A DNA stretch of 8,209 nucleotides, taken from NCBI GenBank assembly GCA_025924755.1, contig JAICHT010000155.1:1-8209 (forward strand), in the 5' to 3' direction. The notes beneath the pieces were generated by a model that ran no database searches, had not been told where the DNA came from, and saw only the letters and a list, made by a program, of their open reading frames with translations. The stretch comes from Chitinophagaceae bacterium. GTDB taxonomy: Bacteria; Bacteroidota; Bacteroidia; Chitinophagales; Chitinophagaceae. This document shows, one piece after another, positions 6,009 to 8,209 of this stretch; the first letter of the stretch is position 1, and each line of letters begins with the position of its first letter. Made by a program: the position numbers and the translations under genes.

Positions 6009-6719
6009 CTAAACGAAGCAGGTATATAATAGAAGTGTTGCAACTGCCGCGATCACAGTATTTAAGAAGTTTACTACATTGTTATTAATATAGTGGCGGC
6101 GCTCCAAAGCAGCCCCTAATATCGAGTCGGCTATATTGCCGATGGTACCTGCTGCTATAATCCAAAATACATACAAACTCCATCCAAAACCGCAGGCATA
6201 TACAAAAGCAATAAGTACGCTCCCAATCACACCTATCATACTACCTTCCCAGCTTATTACCCCATCTAAACCCCGTGTATCTTTTTTTAAAGTGAGTATG
6301 TTATAATAACGTTTTCCATATACCGTTCCCAGTTCGGAAGAAAGCGTATCAGCTGTAGCAGAAGCCAGGCTGGCAGCCATCATTAGCTGGAATAAAATTG
6401 TTTTTTGCGGAAGTATCAAGGCAAGTAATCCTAAAAGCGCTGCTACGCCACCGTTAGCCAGTACTTGCCCTGCATTTCTTTTTCCCTTATTCTTTTCTGC
6501 ACTGCCCACGGCTTCTTTCATACTGCGCTTCCACGAGGTGGCTGCAGAAGCCAGAATAAAAAAAGTTGCAAGCATAGCCACGCCTGTATATCCAGCTCCT
6601 GCAAAAACCAGGAAGCCCACCATACCGCCAACCAGCGCACCGGTGGTGTTTAACTTACCCGTTTTTACACTTAAGAACATAGCGCCAGCCAATACTATTA
6701 TGATCCAGCAATGTATCAT
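6009..6719 (-). CDS. DUF92/TMEM19 family integral membrane protein
   Basis: A 236-residue polytopic protein with about six to seven hydrophobic segments (roughly 5-18, 26-43, 45-62, 88-104, 108-126, 159-177, 181-200, 215-234). Conserved DUF92 motifs are all present: GKRNAGQVLANGG (79-91), SATADTLSSELG (120-131), DTRGLDGVISWEG (147-159), GTIGNIADSILGAALERR (191-208) and NNVVNFLNT (213-221). The plant member VTE6 acts in phytyl-phosphate phosphorylation for tocopherol synthesis, and the wider family is thought to include CTP- or NTP-dependent prenol/lipid kinases. A bacterial role in polyprenol or lipid phosphorylation is therefore a reasonable guess, not a demonstrated one. The length is typical and the protein looks intact. 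ATG 6719-6717 is preceded by an AT-rich region with a near-palindrome around GTAATTAC (6732-6739) and a wider dyad at 6748-6777. Confidence 0.93.
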   Translation of the reverse strand: MIHCWIIIVLAGAMFLSVKTGKLNTTGALVGGMVGFLVFAGAGYTGVAMLATFFILASAATSWKRSMKEAVGSAEKNKGKRNAGQVLANGGVAALLGLLALILPQKTILFQLMMAASLASATADTLSSELGTVYGKRYYNILTLKKDTRGLDGVISWEGSMIGVIGSVLIAFVYACGFGWSLYVFWIIAAGTIGNIADSILGAALERRHYINNNVVNFLNTVIAAVATLLLYTCFV

Positions 6720-6747
6720 GCTAACTGTAAAGTAATTACCTTATTTG

Positions 6748-6777
6748 TGATACAGGAACGTAAAACCATTTGTATCA
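6748..6777. repeat. 7-bp inverted repeat upstream of the DUF92 gene
   Basis: TGATACA (6748-6754) and TGTATCA (6771-6777) are perfect complements with a 16-base spacer, lying 28 bases or more before the DUF92 ATG and 27 bases after the stop of the haem-protein gene. The centre-to-centre distance of the arms is 23 bases, about two helical turns, which would suit a dimeric regulator. No T-tract follows on the minus strand, so a terminator is unlikely. Confidence 0.35.
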
Positions 6778-6803
6778 AAAAAATACTACCACTCCATAAA
6801 ATT

Positions 6804-7424
6804 TTAAACTACCTGTCCATAGGTAGATGGCTTATTATGTAAAGCATGCTTCTTCTGCAGATGGTACTTGTATCTTATAACCGACGCTACGATCAATGCC
6901 AAAAAACAAATTTCTGGTATTAACTTTTCCCCATCGAGAAAATCGGGTGTGCGGTTTTTTAATTCAGGGTCCATAAAAATACCATGCAGGCAAAACAGAA
7001 TGGCTGTTGCATAAGAAACGAGGTGAATATTCTTCCAGCTACGAAAGCTCATTTTTCTTCTAATAATTTTTTGAGAGGTGATCACTACTATGGCAAATGC
7101 ATACATAGATAAACTACCTAAAATGACCCATGCCTTTTGTGAAGGAGCATGAACAGGGAAAAGAATATCAGATAAATGAAATTTGGTTTTAGCATCTGGC
7201 AAAAGCCAAAGCGGATGCAACAGTATCAGGAAAAAAGCGACATAAGCTGTCCAGTTATGTAATGTATTTATACTTACCTTTTTGATTAAAACAGGGAGCT
7301 TTTTCCAATAGGCAGATTTTTTATAAGCGGTGCCCAGCATCATTCCCAGCAGGTAATTGATACTCAACACTACGGTTGCTGCTAGCCCTGTTACAGCCGA
7401 TGCATCTAATACTGAAATTTCCAT
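6804..7424 (-). CDS. Ferric reductase-like transmembrane haem protein, stand-alone domain
   Basis: I start at ATG 7424-7422 (206 residues); a TTG at 7433 would add three residues and is less likely. Five membrane segments are predicted, about 8-31, 58-76, 97-117, 130-151 and 168-185. Four histidines sit in the pattern expected for a di-haem b membrane domain: His56 (LHNW) with His70 (LLHPLW), and His134 (KNIHLVSY) with His147 (CLHGIF), the members of each pair 13-14 residues apart. This matches the ferric-reductase/NADPH-oxidase/MsrQ transmembrane fold. No FAD- or NAD-binding domain is attached, and no MsrP-type molybdoprotein gene or reductase partner is visible nearby. It is therefore an orphan electron-transfer module in the inner membrane whose partner is encoded elsewhere. 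The C-terminal tail is cytosolic and basic (KYHLQKKH). Confidence 0.82.
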   Translation of the reverse strand: MEISVLDASAVTGLAATVVLSINYLLGMMLGTAYKKSAYWKKLPVLIKKVSINTLHNWTAYVAFFLILLHPLWLLPDAKTKFHLSDILFPVHAPSQKAWVILGSLSMYAFAIVVITSQKIIRRKMSFRSWKNIHLVSYATAILFCLHGIFMDPELKNRTPDFLDGEKLIPEICFLALIVASVIRYKYHLQKKHALHNKPSTYGQVV

Positions 7425-7493
7425 TTGAAGCAAGATAATTAAGGTTCGTTAATTTATGATGCTATGTTATAAATCCATTATTGTAATGTAAGT

Positions 7494-7523
7494 AAAAAAG
7501 AGGCCTCTGTAAAAACAGAGGCC
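7494..7523 (-). terminator. Intrinsic terminator, minus strand (distal of two)
   Basis: The perfect 9-bp stem GGCCTCTGT (7502-7510) / ACAGAGGCC (7515-7523) has a four-base loop. On the minus strand it is followed by TCTTTTTT, a good T-tract; on the plus strand it is followed by GAAATGA with no T-tract, so the direction is clear. It lies about 285 bases after the symporter stop and 70 bases before the haem-protein start. Confidence 0.8.
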
Positions 7524-7573
7524 GAAATGAATAAACTAAAACTAGCAATGAGAAAAAATCTAGTAAATAATAT

Positions 7574-7581
7574 CAAATGTA
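7574..7581 (-). promoter_or_regulatory. Possible -7 box between two terminators
   Basis: TACATTTG on the minus strand is an exact TAnnTTTG match. It sits between the two minus-strand terminators, so initiation here would give a transcript of about 75 bases ending at the distal hairpin. No TTTG is found at -33 spacing, so the call is weak. Confidence 0.2.
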
Positions 7582-7621
7582 AAGTGGAACAAGGTTAATG
7601 AACGTTATAAAATTGCGAACC

Positions 7622-7653
7622 AAAAGCAAACCCGCAGTGGAAACTGCAGGTTT
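7622..7653 (-). terminator. Intrinsic terminator, minus strand (proximal, after symporter gene)
   Basis: On the minus strand AAACCTGCAGT (7653-7643) pairs over 11 bp with ACTGCGGGTTT (7638-7628), including one U·G wobble, around a four-base loop, and is followed by GCTTTTGG. The wobble would be a C·A mismatch on the plus strand, which supports the minus orientation. It lies about 155 bases after the symporter stop and is the likely end of that transcript. Its T-tract is interrupted and weaker than that of the distal hairpin. Confidence 0.65.
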
Positions 7654-7807
7654 AGTATATAATTATCCGTCCTGTTCTAAATTTATAGCTGAGTATCAAC
7701 GATTGTTTTACAAACCTATTGCAATTTTGGAACGGCGCAAATAGCATATATATGTTATTTATATCAGGGTGTTTTCGTAACGTTTTATAGTAAAAACACT
7801 TAAAAGT

Positions 7808-8209
7808 TTATGAGGCTCTTTGTAGCTTTTGCAGTATCCACGCTACAAGTATCACCCCGATTGCGCCGATGGCGTTCAGCCATAAAAAGCTGATATCCGG
7901 CAAGAAGCTAAAGAAAGGAATCTGTTCGTTAAAAAATAATATCACGATAAAAAATTCTACCAGCAGTGCCGCACAAAAAGTAGCCGTACCCCCCACCTTC
8001 TTTACATAAAAAGCAACCAGGAAAATGCCTAATATCACGCCATAAAATAAAGAGCCCAGCACATTAACCGCTTCTATTAAACTGCGGCCTAACTGGTTGG
8101 CAAACTGCGCCACTAACACACAAAAAACTCCCCACCCGAAAGTATACCATCGCGAGATTTTATAATCATTTTCCGGGGAAACATGCGCCACGATTTGCTT
8201 GTGAAAATC
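7808..8209 (-). CDS. Sodium:solute symporter (SSS family), C-terminal part only
   Basis: The frame is open to the right edge, so 133 C-terminal residues of a larger, normally 500-600 residue, Na+-coupled inner-membrane transporter are visible. An internal GTG at 8191 is not the start, since the reading continues upstream as DFHKQIV, the typical '(V)DF.K' end of the preceding conserved segment. Sequence marks are SRWYTFGWGVF (19-29 from the edge), QLGRSLIEAVNVLGSLFYG (39-57) and the LGIFLVAFYVKKVGGTAT segment (60-77). Four hydrophobic helices cover about 22-41, 43-69, 74-93 and 106-127. The substrate (sugar, sialic acid, amino acid or other) cannot be told from this part. The cytosolic tail QKLQRAS is short. 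Two terminator hairpins follow at 155 and 285 bases. Confidence 0.88.
   Translation of the reverse strand, partial: DFHKQIVAHVSPENDYKISRWYTFGWGVFCVLVAQFANQLGRSLIEAVNVLGSLFYGVILGIFLVAFYVKKVGGTATFCAALLVEFFIVILFFNEQIPFFSFLPDISFLWLNAIGAIGVILVAWILQKLQRAS

Larger units (their letters stand above)
7425..7807. other. Gene-free stretch between symporter and haem-protein genes
   Basis: No conserved coding sequence is visible in these 383 bases. The stretch contains two minus-strand terminator hairpins (7622-7653 and 7494-7523), a TAnnTTTG box between them on the minus strand (7574-7581), a 23-codon plus-strand frame (7527-7598) and, just after the symporter stop, a weak 7-bp dyad GTGTTTT/AAAACAC (7769-7799). 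It should hold the 3' end of the symporter mRNA and the promoter of the haem-protein gene; I could not place the latter with confidence. Confidence 0.55.

Noticed and set aside
7706..7714. Second copy of TTTTACAAA, one arm of the 1789-1811 dyad
   Set aside because: No matching second arm follows, so it is probably a chance 9-mer in AT-rich DNA.

Overview
The window looks like chromosomal DNA of a Bacteroidota member, probably a Chitinophaga/Sphingobacteria-type lineage. I infer this from moderately AT-rich coding DNA, genes that mostly lack a Shine-Dalgarno sequence, several TAnnTTTG boxes (the -7 element of Bacteroidota promoters) and the style of the encoded proteins. No rRNA, tRNA, CRISPR array, insertion sequence or phage gene is visible, and gene content is mostly housekeeping or metabolic.

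Layout. All recognisable genes but one lie on the minus strand, so they read from right to left. From the right edge: the C-terminal part of a sodium:solute symporter (7808-8209); a gene-free stretch holding two minus-strand terminator hairpins (7425-7807); a stand-alone ferric-reductase-like haem membrane protein (6804-7424); a DUF92/TMEM19 membrane protein (6009-6719); a SnoaL-like protein (5372-5803); a structured 314-base intergenic region (5058-5371); the selenium pair mnmH-selD, overlapping by 8 bases (2894-5057); a second, unrelated SnoaL-like protein (2310-2720); a small plus-strand two-helix membrane protein (2013-2225) that converges on it across a shared bidirectional terminator; a Tat-type FAD amine-oxidase-like flavoprotein (269-1777); and, 29 bases downstream of that, the start of an exported protein that may be a c-type cytochrome (1-239).

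How the genes work together. MnmH and SelD form a complete route from selenide to 2-selenouridine in tRNA: SelD makes selenophosphate and MnmH exchanges tRNA sulfur for selenium. The flavoprotein and the exported protein after it may form a periplasmic redox pair; this is inference. The remaining genes show no clear shared pathway.

The least explained sequence is regulatory. There is a perfect 9+9 inverted repeat just upstream of the flavoprotein gene. Upstream of mnmH-selD there is a terminator-like hairpin with two competing 5' arms plus further dyads. TAnnTTTG boxes sit 3-4 bases from two start codons, which suggests leaderless mRNAs. Between the symporter and the haem-protein gene there are paired terminators with a possible small transcript. 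I see no convincing new multi-gene system.
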